DNA from: Hericium rajendrae
Taxonomy: Eukaryota > Basidiomycota > Agaricomycetes > Russulales > Hericiaceae
Direction of reading: 5' to 3'
DNA: 64,000 nt
NCBI GenBank assembly: GCA_033439255.1
Contig: CM065884.1
Location: forward strand, 1,488,001 to 1,552,000
The translations under genes were made by a program, and so were the position numbers. Below the pieces are notes generated by a model that worked only from the letters and a program-made list of their open reading frames with translations, did not search any database and was not told where the DNA came from. How positions within the stretch are numbered: position 1 is the first letter of the stretch; each line of letters begins with the position of its first letter. Positions 34,785-47,935 of this stretch are shown one piece after another.

Positions 34785-36464
34785 ATGATGACCCCCATGC
34801 GATATGTGGTCCTCGTCCTTTCTGTCGTCGTGCGTTTTCTGCTCCTTTTCTCCAGAGTCAGTGCTAACAGTCGCCCTACAGCTCACCCTTCACTTCATCC
34901 TAACCTTCTCTCACCCAGCGTATGGAGATGCGACCTCTTTCTCTCGCTTGCTGTCCAATCAACAGAAACCCCTTCCCCCACACGGCACCGTACCAGATGA
35001 ATATTATTGGTATGACAACTCGACCTCCGTCTCGTCGAGGCGCGCAAATGCGACCATCGTTATGCTCGCTCGCAACAGCGATTTGCGGGGAATCGTAAAG
35101 AGCATGAAGCAGATGGAGGACCGCTTCAACAAGAAGTTCCGCTATCCCTACACCTTCCTGAACGAGGAGCCCTTCTCCGCCAAATTCAAGGAGTGCGTAT
35201 CGTTTCTATGCTGATCTCTGATGCTGGCTTATAATTCTGTGGAGGACCATCCTAGAGCTCACAGATGCCCCGGTCGAGTTTGGGCTCATTCCGCATGACG
35301 ATTGGTACCAGCCCGAATGGATTGATGAGGCAAAGGCCTCGGCTTCGCGTGAAGACATGATTAAAAATAATGTCATTTATGGCGGTACGTTTCGGCCAGT
35401 TGATGTCGCCTCCGTGTTCTGATTTGTGCTATTTCCGATTTCAGGAAGCGTCCCGTGAGCTGAGTTCTATTTCTAGAGGTTCTTCTTTACCCATACTTAA
35501 TACAGGTACCGAAACATGTGCCGGTTCAACTCAGGAGTGAGTGTTTAATGACGTTGCACGCATCAAAGAAACTAAATCTCTGCCTTCAGTTCTTCTACAA
35601 ACAGGAGCTCATGATGAAGTACAAGTACTACTGGAGAGTAGAGTGAGTTACGCGCACCCTTCCTCCGTCAGCCATTCTAATACCCCTAGAGGCCCGACGT
35701 CACTTTCTTCTGTGACCTTGACTACGACCCGTTCCTCTTCATGCAAGATGAACAAAAAGTCTACGGTACCGCCCTCCTATCAACACACCTATGCAGCGTC
35801 TAATTATCTATTTTTAGGTTTCACCATCACCATCCCCGAATACGAGGCTACCATCCCTACGCTATGGGATACCGTGAAAGGTAACAAAGCTGCCATATCC
35901 GTGCACCGCAGATAATACTCATCATTATCCACTTCGCCACAGACTTTATCCAAGAGAACCCCGATCTCATCCCCTCAGGCAACGCCATGGACTACCTCTC
36001 CGATGACGGCGGCGAGACCTACAACAGATGCCACTGTAAGCCCCTCCCCCCCTTCTCCGTCCTCTCACGCTTATCAGAACCACCCCAGTCTGGTCGAATT
36101 TCGAAATCGGCGACCTCGACTTCTGGCGCGGCGAGGCATACGAAAAGTTCTTCGACCACCTCGACCGCGCAGGTGGGTTCTACTACGAGCGCTGGGGCGA
36201 CGCGCCCGTGCACTCCATCGGCGCGGCGCTGCTCGCGCCCAAGGAGAAGATCCACTTCTTCCACGACATCGGCTACCGGCACGAGCCGTTCCAGCGCTGC
36301 CCGCAGAGCGACGAGCACCGCCGCGGCAAGTGCTGGTGCGACGCGTCGGAGAACTTCGGTGCGTGCCCTTCTTTCTCTTCTTTGCGGCATGTCTCACGGC
36401 CTGTGTTTGCGCAGATTACGAGTGGTATTCATGTCTGCCGAAGTTTGACCGGGTGTTCACATAA
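34785..36464 (+). CDS. KRE2/KTR-like: GT15 alpha-1,2-mannosyltransferase, copy C (intact)
   Basis: The best-preserved of the three GT15 copies. The start MMTPMRYVVLVLSVVLTLHF supplies the type II membrane anchor. The lumenal domain reads without a break: RRANATIVMLARNSDLRGIV, KQMEDRFNKKFRYPYTFLNE, VEFGLIPHDDWYQPEWIDEA, YRNMCRFNSG, KYKYYWRVERPDVTFFCDLD, FTITIPEYEATIPTLWDTVK, MDYLSDDGGETYNRCH, WSNFEIGDLDFWRGEAYEKF, FYYERWGDAPVHSIGAALLA, HDIGYRHEPFQRCPQSDEHR and GKCWCDASENFDYEWYSCLP, with TAA at 36462. It lacks the intron that copies A and B carry before RWGDA. It is probably Golgi-localised and takes part in N- or O-glycan mannose extension. Confidence 0.92.
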
Positions 36465-36748
36465 GCTTATAGACATTGGATACCGGATTTTGCTTGTTCA
36501 CGCGAACTAGTTGTAGCATGATGCCAGGCGCAGTGCGCGGCCGCCTTCGAATTTCTTGCGGTATATATGCACGCGGACGATTAATACAGTTGATAATGAT
36601 AGAATTGACTGTCGAGGCCAAGTCGACGCTGTAAACAAAAAAAGTTAAGTTACAACAGAAGATGCGTGGATAGCGGGTAAGATGAGTCGAAAGCAAAATG
36701 CTGTGGTGATAGGGCATTTGACCGTGCAAAGGGATACAGGTAAGAGTG

Positions 36749-39700
36749 CTATGATAAGATAGACTGCGAGTAGTATTGGTACTGTGCAGACATCGGTCAG
36801 TAGTGCCTAACACGCGAAGGGTAAGGGAACTCGTACCGAGTCGTACAGTCGGGTCCAATGCGACCCAAGTGAGGTATCAATTAATTTGTCGACGTGTTCC
36901 GCAACAAGAGAATGCGTCAGAGCCTGCTGGAAGCGTTCGCGCAGCTGCACAGCAGTCTGCTCGCCGAATGCAGCGAAACATGGTAGTGCCGAGTCTGTGG
37001 GCGATCGTCAAGTCAGTCAACGTGCACTGCCAGATGGCTGACGGTTAGACTCGCACCTTTCTGCATGAGCTCGACCATCGTGATGATCCTGTCGCAGTGC
37101 TTGCGCGCAGCCTCGAAGCCCTCGCGGAACAACCTCCTAAACTCGCGTAGGGGTTCGCCGTTGACGCCGCCGAGGACCTCGACGTACTCAAACGGGAGCT
37201 TGAACGGTGAGGCTTCGAAGCCGATGTTGCCTGGCGAGTTCGAGAGCATGAAGCCGAAGTCAATGTGGATGAGGTGGCCTTCACGGTCTAGCAGGATATT
37301 GCCATTATGCCGATCCTTGATCTGGAGGAGGTAGGTTACGATCGAGTAGCCTACAGCAAGGTCACCATATTGTCATAAGCAGGAAGATGAAGAGGCAGAC
37401 CTGCTAGGGACTTGGCGAAATTTCGTTGCGCACGAGCGAATCTTGCTGATGATGGGCTGCCATAGGTCTGTAGATACTGTAAGGTCCAGGAGAAAACATC
37501 GTGAAGAGGGAGTACGTACACTTTTGAAGTGATCCATGAGAGTTACGTGCCCAAGCCTACCTTCAGTCAGACGTCGCGCGTACTCTGCCTTCTTGATAGA
37601 GTGTATTGAAACGGCGTCTGTGATAGTCTCCACTAGACCAGACGAGCCCCCAGTGATTAAGATTCGGAAGCTGCAGGATGAGAAGATTAGGAGTTGAGTC
37701 GTGCCAACTAGAACACACTCAATCCAACTCACTACCGCACCCAACATTGACAGTTCTCCTCCTGCCATATTCGCTTGAATTCCTGGATGAGTTGCACTGC
37801 AAGCTGCTCCTGCCGCAGATCGTCGCCTGTCTTCACGATGACAGACAGGCAATCCCAGCTCGCTATAATTTCGTGAATAATGGAACTTTTGCAGATATAT
37901 TACGAACGAGCTCACCAAGATGTCCATACGGAGAGCCTTGTCGTACGCGACTCTTCTTCGTAGCCCAAGACTCGCTAAACACGACAGCAGAAGGATCCTC
38001 CTTGTTGAGTTCCCTCCTGATGATCCCCTCGTCCTCCATCAAACTCGCGTCCCCAATTCCAATGCCCAGCTTGATCGCAGCCTCGCTTTCGCGGTTCTCA
38101 CGCATCCGCTCCATGCGTTCTTCCTCAAGAGCGAGCATCTCCGTCATGATACGGTCGCGTATCGCAGCTGCCTCCGTAGGCTGCAGCTTCATGCGCGCTG
38201 GTTGGCCGGCACCATCGCGGTTTACTCCCGCTAGCGACGGATGAATGGGTCCACCGTTCGTCGCTGCCGGGGTCGCAGGCAATATGGAGAACCAGTTTGT
38301 TCCAGGCAGCCACCCAAGTGGTCCAGACGACGATTCGGCAGATGTTGAGGGTACTGACTCCCATACCATGTTAGCATTGAGCTGCGCGAGCATCACAGCT
38401 GCAGTACGCATCCGCTCAGAGTAGTCTTCTAATGATAGTGTTTTCCCATTTGTTGCAGGTGATTGGTTGCCGAGCTGAGGGCTACCGATATGTGAGCGAG
38501 AGGACGAGGAGCGATGGATAATGCTTGCGGAAGTATTGATCCGAGGGCTAATTGTCGGAAGAGCGTTGTCTATGATTGGTGACGGAGGTATTGATGAGAT
38601 TCGCGACCAGGCGGCGATATCAAGATCTTTATTCTTAGGTGCAGGAGGAAGGACGATAGACTCTGAGATGTCGATGGCTCGGGAGCGTAGAGATTCGTCA
38701 GCACCGTATAATTGCTCGACGAGATCAATCTCTTCATCGTCGCCTGAAGGGCTGGTGATCTCGACATGATTTGCGCCTGTTGACGACTCCATAGCAGAGA
38801 TGTCAGACATTTGCGGCGTCTCCTTCCCAAAAGCAGCATCCGAGTCATTGACAAGTTCAATAGGCTTGGGTTTGCTGGGGGATGCCGCTGTTGTGAATGG
38901 AATAAGATCGCGAGATGCGCCTTTCCGCTCGTTCTCCTTGATGACGATTTTCTGGAGCACGGCTTTGTTGCCTCGTTTGGTAGGATCAAAGTCGAGCTCT
39001 CCATTGAGGATTTCAATGAGCAAGAGATATGGTGTATGTTCAGCAGAGTTGAGCACAACGCATTCTCCTGGAGGTATTCGGACGATCTTATGGTGAGGCG
39101 CTGGGACCTTGTTCGGACCTTGTGGGGCGTCCGTGGAATGACACCACATAGGCATACATATCTGTCCCTAAAGGTGGGCAACTGGTAATGGAACAATTGC
39201 GTAAAGTACTTACTTCAGCGGGCAACTTATGGTTGAGCATCGTCAACTCAGCACGAAGTGCGCTTACCCGTGCAGGCCTCGGCACCACAAGAAGCCTCTG
39301 AGAGATACTCTCCAAGTTAAGCACGAACTGGATCTGCAGATAATTTCAGGATATCTTCTGAGTATGGAAATCACACAACAAACCTCGGATCGACAGAAAT
39401 GACTACGTAGAAGATGTATTTGCGATTCGAGATCGTACCTGCCGAGGAGGACGTCCGCATGAGTTGCAGACGTGGTCCGGTGAGGCTGATTAGACGACGA
39501 TAGTGAAGGTGATGACTGAAATGCGGCGGGTTTTTTGGTAGGGCCTGTATAATCAAGTTGGCCGAGGGGGTCATCCGAAAACCTGGGTTGCTTCTGTTTC
39601 CGCAGATGAAATGGTAAAGCTGGACTCGTTTGTGACGGTCCGATTGTCCTTCGGCGCGACTTGCGAGGAGCAACCGGCTGCCCGTTTGCGTCAAGCCCGC

Positions 39701-40560
39701 CAGGAAATACTGCGGGCTCGTGCGTTGCATTCTCCCCGTCCGCGCTTTTCTCTGGATCGCTCATCGCATCCAGATCATCGTCGTCTGCATCGATGGATGG
39801 CTTAGGCGGAGCAGACATTCCACCTTCCGCGGTATCGTCCTTGCGCTGCAGACTTTTCAGGTCATGGCCTTGATCATCCAATCGTCCTTGCTCGATGGCA
39901 ACCTCTCCCATTATCTCGGTGATAATGGGGAGGCCAGGAGAACCTGCCAATACCGCCCCCATGCCGACAAGAGCCGGATACGCATTCGGTTTGACCTTCT
40001 TGCGCGAAAAACGCGTATGTATTGATGGCATTAAGCTTGGGTATAGAGTGATTGCTGGAGGGGGGAGCTCTCCAAATATGAGCTCATGGCACATGAGCAG
40101 CGTACGCTGGCAGATGTGAAAGGACTCGGGATTCCGTGCGGGATCCGAGAGGTCTTTGAGGGAGGCTTGCATGAACCATAGCGTCTAGAAAGGAAACGAG
40201 TTTCAATCGATGCAGGGTGCGTGGGGAGATGGGATACCGACATGCATGGCTATATGAGTAGATTTACGAGCGAGCTCGGTCACGAAGCATTCGAGAGCTC
40301 GGGACCGGGACGGTCTTGAAACGAGTAGATAGCTAGTCCAAATTCACGTCAACGTGAGGCCCATGCAAATCGAATATTCTCGCGCACCATATGAAACCCC
40401 ATACGTCGCGTAACTCTTCAACGGTAAACTCTCGCAGCCTGCGTGTGAGGTAGTATGTGATACCAATGTTGTCCGAGTAAACCATCAAATAGCGAAGAGC
40501 GACATGTACAGAGAAGAAGGACGGGGACAGGAAGAGCCTGAGAAGGAGGGCATGGGACAT
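36749..40560 (-). CDS. PIK1: Phosphatidylinositol 4-kinase beta (Pik1)
   Basis: Makes PI4P on Golgi and nuclear membranes; essential for Golgi export in yeast. The start at 40560 begins MSHALLLRLFLSPSFFSVHV, and the LKU region continues with LRYLMVYSDNIGITYYLTRR, HLLVSRPSRSRALECFVTEL and the LCHELIFGELPP helix. A long Ser/Pro/Asp-rich linker occupies about 39,350-39,950, with a second between 38,200 and 39,000. The catalytic part has APHHKIVRIPPGECVVLNSA, YLLLIEILNGELDFDP, KTGDDLRQEQLAVQLIQEFK, ITGGSSGLVETITDAVSIHS, LLQIKDRHNGNILLDREGHL (catalytic loop), HIDFGFMLSNSPGNIGFE (metal-binding DFG) and CFAAFGEQTAVQLRERFQQA. The end is YDSYQYYSQSILS after a final intron. All kinase landmarks are intact. 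Its 5' end lies 160 bases from that of the divergent Ost3 gene. Confidence 0.93.
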
Positions 40561-40720
40561 GGCGGGTGGGCGTCGTGGTCGTCGGCGGCGTGGACGATAG
40601 AAGAGAGCTCGACGTCGGTCGAGGCGCATTTCATGTATTGCCCTGAACGGCAATCCGGGGTTTCCCAATTTAGAACGCCACGTCGCGTCCGCGCTCGTCT
40701 CAAGCCTGTCCTCTGCAACC
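40561..40720. promoter_or_regulatory. Compact bidirectional promoter (PIK1 / OST3)
   Basis: Only 160 bases separate the start codons of the divergent PI 4-kinase and Ost3 genes, so both core promoters and 5' UTRs must share it. No TATA box is evident. Shared control is an inference. Confidence 0.5.
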
Positions 40721-41938
40721 ATGTTGCTACCATTCCTTCTCCTTCTCGCCCTACCCACCTGTATACTAGCAGCAAAGCCCCACAATGTCCAAGAACGTCT
40801 CGTAAACTTGGCACAACAGAATGACGGCATCATAAAGCTGGACGCCGACACGTTCGATCTTCTTACCAGCCCCAAGCGCAACTGGTCAACCTCTATCCAA
40901 TTTACTGCCCTTGACAAGAGGAGGAGATGTAACCCTTGCAGGTGCGTGTCTCGCTCACTGCTGCGCTGAAAATTTCCGCAATTGACTTAATGACCAGAGA
41001 GTTCGAACCGGCGTGGAAGGCAGTAGCCAAGGCATGGACGACTGTGCCGAAGGAACAACGCGACCAGCATTTCTTTGCTACCTTAGATTTTGACGATGGA
41101 CACTCAGTCTTCCAGAAAGTGAGTGCAGTGTAGGGCTGCTCGAACTTTAACTCATATACAAGCCAGCACGGAATCTCATCTGCGCCCGTAGTCTGGAACT
41201 ATGCCGCAACAGATGGTCCTCGCAAGTCTCCTTCTGGAAGGTCGACTCCAATTGCCTACGACTTCTCCTCGTGAGTAGCATACTGCTCTACTTCAATCCT
41301 GCTCCAACTGAAGAGGCACCCTGCAGAGGCTTTGATGCCGAACCTCTGGCCGAACAGTTGTCCGCCCACACGCCATTGCCTATCCCTTACCGTGCCCCCA
41401 TAAACTGGGCTCTGTGGGGATCTTTCGCTGCCATGGGACTGTCGCTAATTCTCGCCGTTCGCGTCGTCGCGCCTATCTTCCGCAGCCGCTGGACCTGGGC
41501 GACCCTTGTCACAATCACGTCGCTGATCATGACGTCCGGCTACATGTTCACTCGCATCCGCGGAATGCCCATGACGGGACCCAATGGCAATTGGATCGCT
41601 CAAGGCTTCCAGAGTCAGTATGGTCAGGAAACCGTCGTAGTCGCCTCTCTCTGTACGTGTAACTGCGATGCACCCCCTGAGCCGTGCTAATGGATGTCAT
41701 GTAGATGGGCTTCTTGGGGCTTCTTTCCTCATGTTAACGGTTGTAGCGCCTCGTCAGACCTCTCCTAGTCGCCAAAAGATGCAGATCTACATTTGGACAG
41801 TTGTCATTATGGTCCTCTTCTCGGTCTTGGTCTCGTTCTTCCGGGTCAAGAACAGAGGTAAGCTCACGAAACCGCTTTAGGTGTCGTTGCTATACTAACC
41901 GCAATGCTGTAGGATATCCATTCAAACTGTTCATATAA
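40721..41938 (+). CDS. OST3: Oligosaccharyltransferase subunit Ost3/Ost6
   Basis: ER-membrane subunit of oligosaccharyltransferase that holds acceptor proteins by a thioredoxin-like lumenal domain. A signal peptide (MLLPFLLLLALPTCILAAKP) precedes VQERLVNLAQQNDGIIKLDA and the lumenal fold. The redox motif C-N-P-C is formed across intron 1 (RRCNPC then REFEPAWKAVAKAW). Four C-terminal helices follow: INWALWGSFAAMGLSLILAV, WTWATLVTITSLIMTSGYMF, YGLLGASFLMLTVV and IYIWTVVIMVLFSVLVSFF, with GMPMTGPNGNWIAQGFQSQY in the loop between. The end YPFKLFI at TAA 41936 is typical of the family. The CxxC is intact, so mixed-disulfide trapping of substrates is expected. Confidence 0.93.
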
Positions 41939-42189
41939 TCTGTAGCATTGATAATTTATGGACTTTTCATGGCTCATGCACTGCTTTGATCATGGTGCAA
42001 CCGTTTCGTACATAGATCATAAAGAAACCCTATTGGAAGTGCTCTCATAGCGGATAAAACAAATGCATGTACACTGTTCTATGTGCAGAAGTGCAGCGAG
42101 AGAATTTAGTTGCAGGGTCCGAACTGAATACGCAATACATATAATTTGTCACAAAATATCAACGGGATGCCCTCTTTGGTTTCGAGCAC

Positions 42190-45100
42190 TCAGGGTCCGC
42201 CAGAAGGCTGCTGAAAGACGTCTACGTAGCGGCTGCGCACATTGCGTTTCGATGCCTGGGATTTAGGCCGACCGGGTGGAGGTGGCGGCGTCAGCCCAGG
42301 CGCAGGCGGTGGTGTATTGGATGGCGGTAGAGTCGTGCTCTCCCCTTCCGTGGGAACCAAGTTCGATCGCTGACGGGGTTGTGTCAGAGAGCGTCGCGGT
42401 GGAGATGATGTCAGGTCGATGGCAGAGGACGCCCGCGCAGGTGGTGGTGCTGGAGACGTGCCATTAGGCATCTTGGGTATTGATCGTCCAGGCGATGCTG
42501 TTTGGGCACGCGAGGGAGGGGGAGGGGGAGATGCCGGCGTTGTTGCATCAGCACAAGCCTGATGAGACCAAAGACATGAGCAACGAGAAAAATAGTAGCA
42601 TCAAACATCCTTACCTTCTTATTCACCCAGCGCTTGAGCTCTTTGTCGTAGTAAAAGCTACTCTCCTCGCCTAAGGTCGCTTTCACAGGACCTGGAGCTC
42701 CGTCCTTTTTCCACCATCGACTGAACCAACCGGAAGACGTCGAAGACGGTGGCGCTGAGAAGATACACGAGATCAGTCGAGGATGGCCTTCGGGTTCAGT
42801 GATAATTACATACCTGCTGGTCTGCTTGCCGACGTCGATGGCGTGTCTTTAGTATCTTTTGCCGTAGACTGGGCAGTATCTATGCTAGGTGTCGTTCGCT
42901 TCGACGAACTATTTCCAAACCCAAGATCCTCTTCGTCATCTTCTTCATGGGTCGCAAGCGTAGATGGAGATGGCGTCGTAGCAGCCGACGACATTGCCGG
43001 ACCTGCGACCATCGGGTCATCCATGAGGGAGATGAAACCCGACGTCGAAGGCGATGAGCCTTGATCAACCTGGTAGAACGTCGTGGCTGTTGGTGTAGAC
43101 AGGCTAGAGCCTTCCGGTTGCGAAGATCCCCACCCCCAATGGGATGAGCCACCATTATCCGCCTGTTCATGACCTGTGTTGAACCCAGTCTGCATGGCAT
43201 TGGGTGAGGGCGAATTGTCCTGGATACTTGACATAGGGTGGAGACCATTCCCGTATGACGCAGGTTTATATGATCCGGGATTATAACCATAGCTCGCCTG
43301 TGCGAAGGTGGAGGTGACGGCATTGGCTGACGCAATCCGCTGAACGGGCGACGAAGTACGCTGTGATGACCGATACTCCATGGCAGAGGACGCGCGGTCT
43401 ATCTGGATCTGTGCAACACCCAGAGGACGAACGGCCTGTGCAGATCCACTCCTAAAAGGGAGATTTGACTGCGACTGGGATCCGGGCAACACATTGTAAT
43501 TCATCGTTGTCGGCTGGGGTGATGAAGCCTTCGACGACATGGCCGATGTGATCGTGCTGTAATGCGAGAACGGTCCAACATAGCCGCTCTTAGGCTCTGG
43601 CTCTGCAGATATCTCGTGGTTGGCACCCGGAGATGCGTCACCATCACCAGCAATAAACTTCGTCAAACGACCTTCAAGCCAGCTACCAATGCTGTCGAGG
43701 CTAGGCCTTGCCATTTTACCACCAATCCACGATCCGGATTTGTCTGGTGCCCCAACCAGCCGCTCAGACAATTCCTTCAACTGTTCAACGAAAGTGGTAC
43801 TGGGATAGGTCGATCCTTTGGTCACGGAAGACGCGATTGCTTCGCAGTATCTAGCAAAGCTAGTTAAATGGGACCCACAGAAGGCTACACAAATGTACAC
43901 ACCTATTCGCCGCTGATAAATGTCCTAGTTCGGCGAGGCTGGCGGCACGAATCAGCTTGTATGCTTGAAGATTGGGCAGACCAGTAAATGGCTCTTGTCC
44001 TTTCACAGGCGTTGCAAGCGACATCGCGAACTCGACGATCTCAGAAAAGATGATGGGATCGTGATCGACGTGTGCGGTGGCTGCAGGGTTGCGACTCCCC
44101 ACGAGCACAACACGAGCGGATGGAGATCCTATGCCAGCCAATACCGTTGACTGAGGAGCAAGAAGGTAGCTAAATGACGAAGAAAGTCAGACCATCTTGG
44201 AATTTGTTGAAGTGTGTGTAAACTGACCATGCGTGGGCAGCTTCCACCCACTGATTCGCGAGAAGACAGTCGCCGAGAGCCGTCAGCGCAGCCGTGCATT
44301 CCACCGTAGATGGACCAGGAATCATCATGGCTGCAGTCTCTGACCACTTCGCCAATGACTCGGGCGGGATAGCCGCGGTCAGAGATCGCGCCGGGAAGTT
44401 CGGAGACAAGGGGGTGAATCCGGGAGTCTGAGGAACTTGCGTTGCTTGAGGAAGCTGCAGAGTGTCGGCGGACTTCTGTAGCGACTTCACAGGCACAAGT
44501 TCTTGGACTGTATTCGGACAATATCAGCTTTGACGAGATGAAACTACAGTATGTGACCAAGACGCACCAGATGCCGCTCCTTGCCCAGAGAAAAGACTAT
44601 AGGCGACTCGAAGACTTTCCCGACCAGCATTATGGGAAGCACCCTTCGTGGTCCCATCATCTTTGGAGACAAGCTCTGACTTGATGAATTCTGCGACGAC
44701 CTCCTTCCAAGCTTCTTTGTCCACACTGCTGGCAATGACCATTGCATGGGCCCAAAGTCTTTCGTCCAGAGCATAGTGATACGCATTGCGCCTATCACCC
44801 CGCAGCAAGAAGTCCTGGATTTTGTCGAGCGTCGAACTGCGCACCGATGTTGTAGAAAGGACCGCATCGTTTGGATCAGATGCAGACAGACCGAAGGAAG
44901 GGTAGGAGAAATCAGACGCTGCGGGCAGCGAATCCGCCGACGCGGGAAGTGCAGTGTCTTTTAAGGAAGAAACCAAAGCACTACGGATTGCGCTTTCAAC
45001 TTGTGTGCTACAATCATTGCAATTAGCAATCGACAGCTTGAGCCCATGGCAGAAATGCGTACCTGCCAGACAAATGACCATCGTTCTCCACCAAGACTTT

Positions 45101-47935
45101 CAACAGCTTGACAAGAACAAGCTTGCCCTCCGTCCGCCTTCGCTCAGGACTGCCCTCATTGAGATACCCGATTCCTCGAGCCAATTCGTCGGCCCTGTCC
45201 TCCAGATACTTGACAACTTTAGGTTTGTTGGTTTTTGTCTGCGTGGCCGTACCAGCACGAACAAGACTCGTCGTCGCACCAGGATCACAGTAAAGTGGCC
45301 CAGGGTACGACGTCGTAGAAGTGTCTAGAGCAGATTCTGGAATCAATGTGTGCAGAGGCCTGACTTCCACGCTTGTCGTCTGCCGTGAAGATAACGCAAC
45401 ATCGAAGCCTGTATTCAATGTTGCAGACCCATGATGACAAGTCACGAATTTCCCACCAAACCCAAAGCTGATCACCGGAGCACGGCTCGAAGTGCGAGCA
45501 AGGGGGTCATTGGTGCCGAGCAGAGAGGGCGACGGTGCATAAGGCGTTTGCATGTGTCCACCAACCATCAAGACTTGCGAGGGAGACGGCTCGCCGATGC
45601 TACCTTTCAAAGAGCCGCTGTGATGGCTGTAGCGTAGACCAGGAACTTCTGCTGAGATCTGCCGCGGCCGAGATTGCGGAGCATAGGGATCTTGCAAGAC
45701 GGACGAGATGGAGTACACGGAACCGTTCGACGCCGAGCGGTCCCTGCCAGCTGCATACATAGACGCAGCGCTGGGAGCATATGGGTCATGCGCTGGTACT
45801 CGAGGCGATTGCCAAGAGCGAACTGAGCTCGGAGATGAGACCCTCGACACTGACGGCTTCAACTCGGTCGACTGGCCTGTCGGGTGATAAGGGTCATACA
45901 TGGGGGAAGACGTCGGAGGAGACGCGGCAAGACTAGACGGTCGCGAGTTCATACTCCTAATTGAACTTGCACTGGGAGATTTGGCGCGCGGCGGGGATTT
46001 CGCTCTTGGTGGCGACTTGGCTCTGGCGAAACTCTGAGGGGGCGAGACCGATGTCACTGTGTCGGGCACATAGGAGATATATGCGGGAGAAGTCAATGGC
46101 AGTTGAGCGGATGGTAGAGGAGAGACGGTGCCTGAGGGTGGGGAGAAACCAGAGGATTGTATGTTGCGTGGTGTTGCACTTCCGGGCTCGATACCGGCAC
46201 TGACAGGTGCAACAGCCTGAACTGCTTCAGTCTGCCAACCATTTTGCATTCCCTCCTGCTGGGAGGGTAGCGTGCTATTCTCGAGGTTGTCCGACCAATG
46301 CCCGTTGAGAATGTACGGGCTGTATCCGTCAACGTGTGCGTGGTCATGGACCTCGTCACCTTGGAAAGAGACATTTGACTGGAGAAGGTCTGCTACCTCT
46401 TCAACCGATGTTTGCAAGGGAAGTGCCGTCGGCACAGTTTCCGACACGTCTCCGCCTTCTAACAGATCTGCGTCAATTCCATGAGTGTATAGGTCCGTAT
46501 TCGGCGTCGGTGCAACGCCATTCCAATGCTCCTCTTCCGAGTGGCTTGCCTGGCTGGGATGCGCTGGCGTATAGGGAGAGTATGCCGAATCGTGGGAAGA
46601 CGTCTGCAGATGGTGAGAATCTGGCACCTGCGGCTGGGCGGAAGGGGAGGACAGTCCATAATGGCTGAGCAGTTGGGGGGAGTATCGCGCAGCAACCTGG
46701 TCCTGCGACGGCCCATAGACGGTCGGAGACGAAGGTACATATTGACTAGACGGTTGGGGGGAGGATCTTACAGCAACATGGTCCTGCGATGGTCCAGGGG
46801 GACTGTGAGCAGCTCCAGGCTGGTGAGGAATCGATCTCTTTGGCGGTCCAACATGGGAAACGGGACCATTGTTGGCCGGATTAGAGTTCACTGGACTGGC
46901 GATCGAAGACGCACTGATGCCAGCTACATCAGGAATATGTGTGGAATGAGATGATAATGCAACTGCAGGGGATGCAGTACGCGACGATACGGAAGGTATC
47001 GCACGCTTCATCGGCTTCGGTGGTGGAAGCGGTGGGTCATATGCGTCATACTTCTTTGGTCGGAATTGCGCGGCATTGGGCGTGGGTGACTGTACGGTTG
47101 TAGAGACCGGGCTGCTGTACGCAGGGGATATGTACGAGGACTGAGTCGGGTAGACGCTTGGAGGAGATACAGCTGCCTGTTCATGATGAGATGTGGGCGC
47201 ACGCGATGATGGTGCGTAAGCATTGTAAGCGATCTCGGGAACCGTGCCTGCACTACTTGGCTGATGCGGTGCGACAGGTGCTACTTGTGTATAAGGATCG
47301 TACGCGGACGCAACACCAGTTTGCGATGCCTGTGCATGATCATGTTGACCGTTCGAAGAATACGCTGCATACGGTTGGGCCTGGGAACTCGGCGCATAAG
47401 ATGAATGGTACGTGTTCTGTGGGATGTATGACTGAGGCGGATCATAAGTGGACTGCGTGGCGTTTGTCGCGTAAGGGTCGTGCTCTGGTTGATAGGGAGT
47501 ATAGTCTTGGCCAGCTAGAAGCAAGTCAGGGAACTGTGAGCAAGGTCTTTAAGAATACGCACCACCGTATTGAGAGCCTGCCCATTGTGAACTATCCCCT
47601 AGCTGATCCTGCGGCTGGTAGTGAGTAGAGCTTGGATCTGTCGCGACATAAGAATCCTGGGAGTGAACGCCCTGGCCGTTCACATTGGCAGAGTGGTCCG
47701 GCCAGGAAGAGTACTCGCCAACTTGAGTAGATCCTTGAAGATGATCTGCTGCATAATGCTGGGAAGCAGATGTATCGACCGGGAATAAACTGTCCGCCTC
47801 AGGCGCGTGAGTCGAATAAGAGTGTTGGGATGCGGTCTGGCTCGCAGCGTCATCATTGCCTCCAATGGCACCAAAAGGGTCAGATGCAGGATCGTCCGAG
47901 CCGAAAAGAGAAGCGGCAGCTTCGACACTACTCAT
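42190..47935 (-). CDS. SEC16: COPII scaffold protein Sec16
   Basis: Large peripheral ER protein that organises ER exit sites and binds Sec13/Sec31 and Sec23/24. The start MSSVEAAASLFGSDDPASDP at 47935 leads into about 850 residues of Ser/Pro/Tyr/Gln-rich disordered sequence with repeated DPYAP/YDPY-type words. The central conserved domain begins around 45,420: APVISFGFGGKFVTCHHGSA, LEDRADELARGIGYLNEGSP and LVLVKLLKVLVENDGHLSG. It continues as the helical ACE1 element, e.g. TLDKIQDFLLRGDRRNAYHY, ALDERLWAHAMVIASSVDKE and AWKEVVAEFIKSEL. The C-terminal part has SFYYDKELKRWVNKK and ends RNVRSRYVDVFQQPSGGP, the usual Sec16 finish, at TGA 42190. The order and end motifs match fungal Sec16; I place it with high confidence. 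Confidence 0.9.

Noticed and set aside
45023-47524. A very long open frame that could be taken for a stand-alone Ser/Pro-rich protein
   Set aside because: It is an internal exon of Sec16; the flanking exons complete the known Sec16 order.
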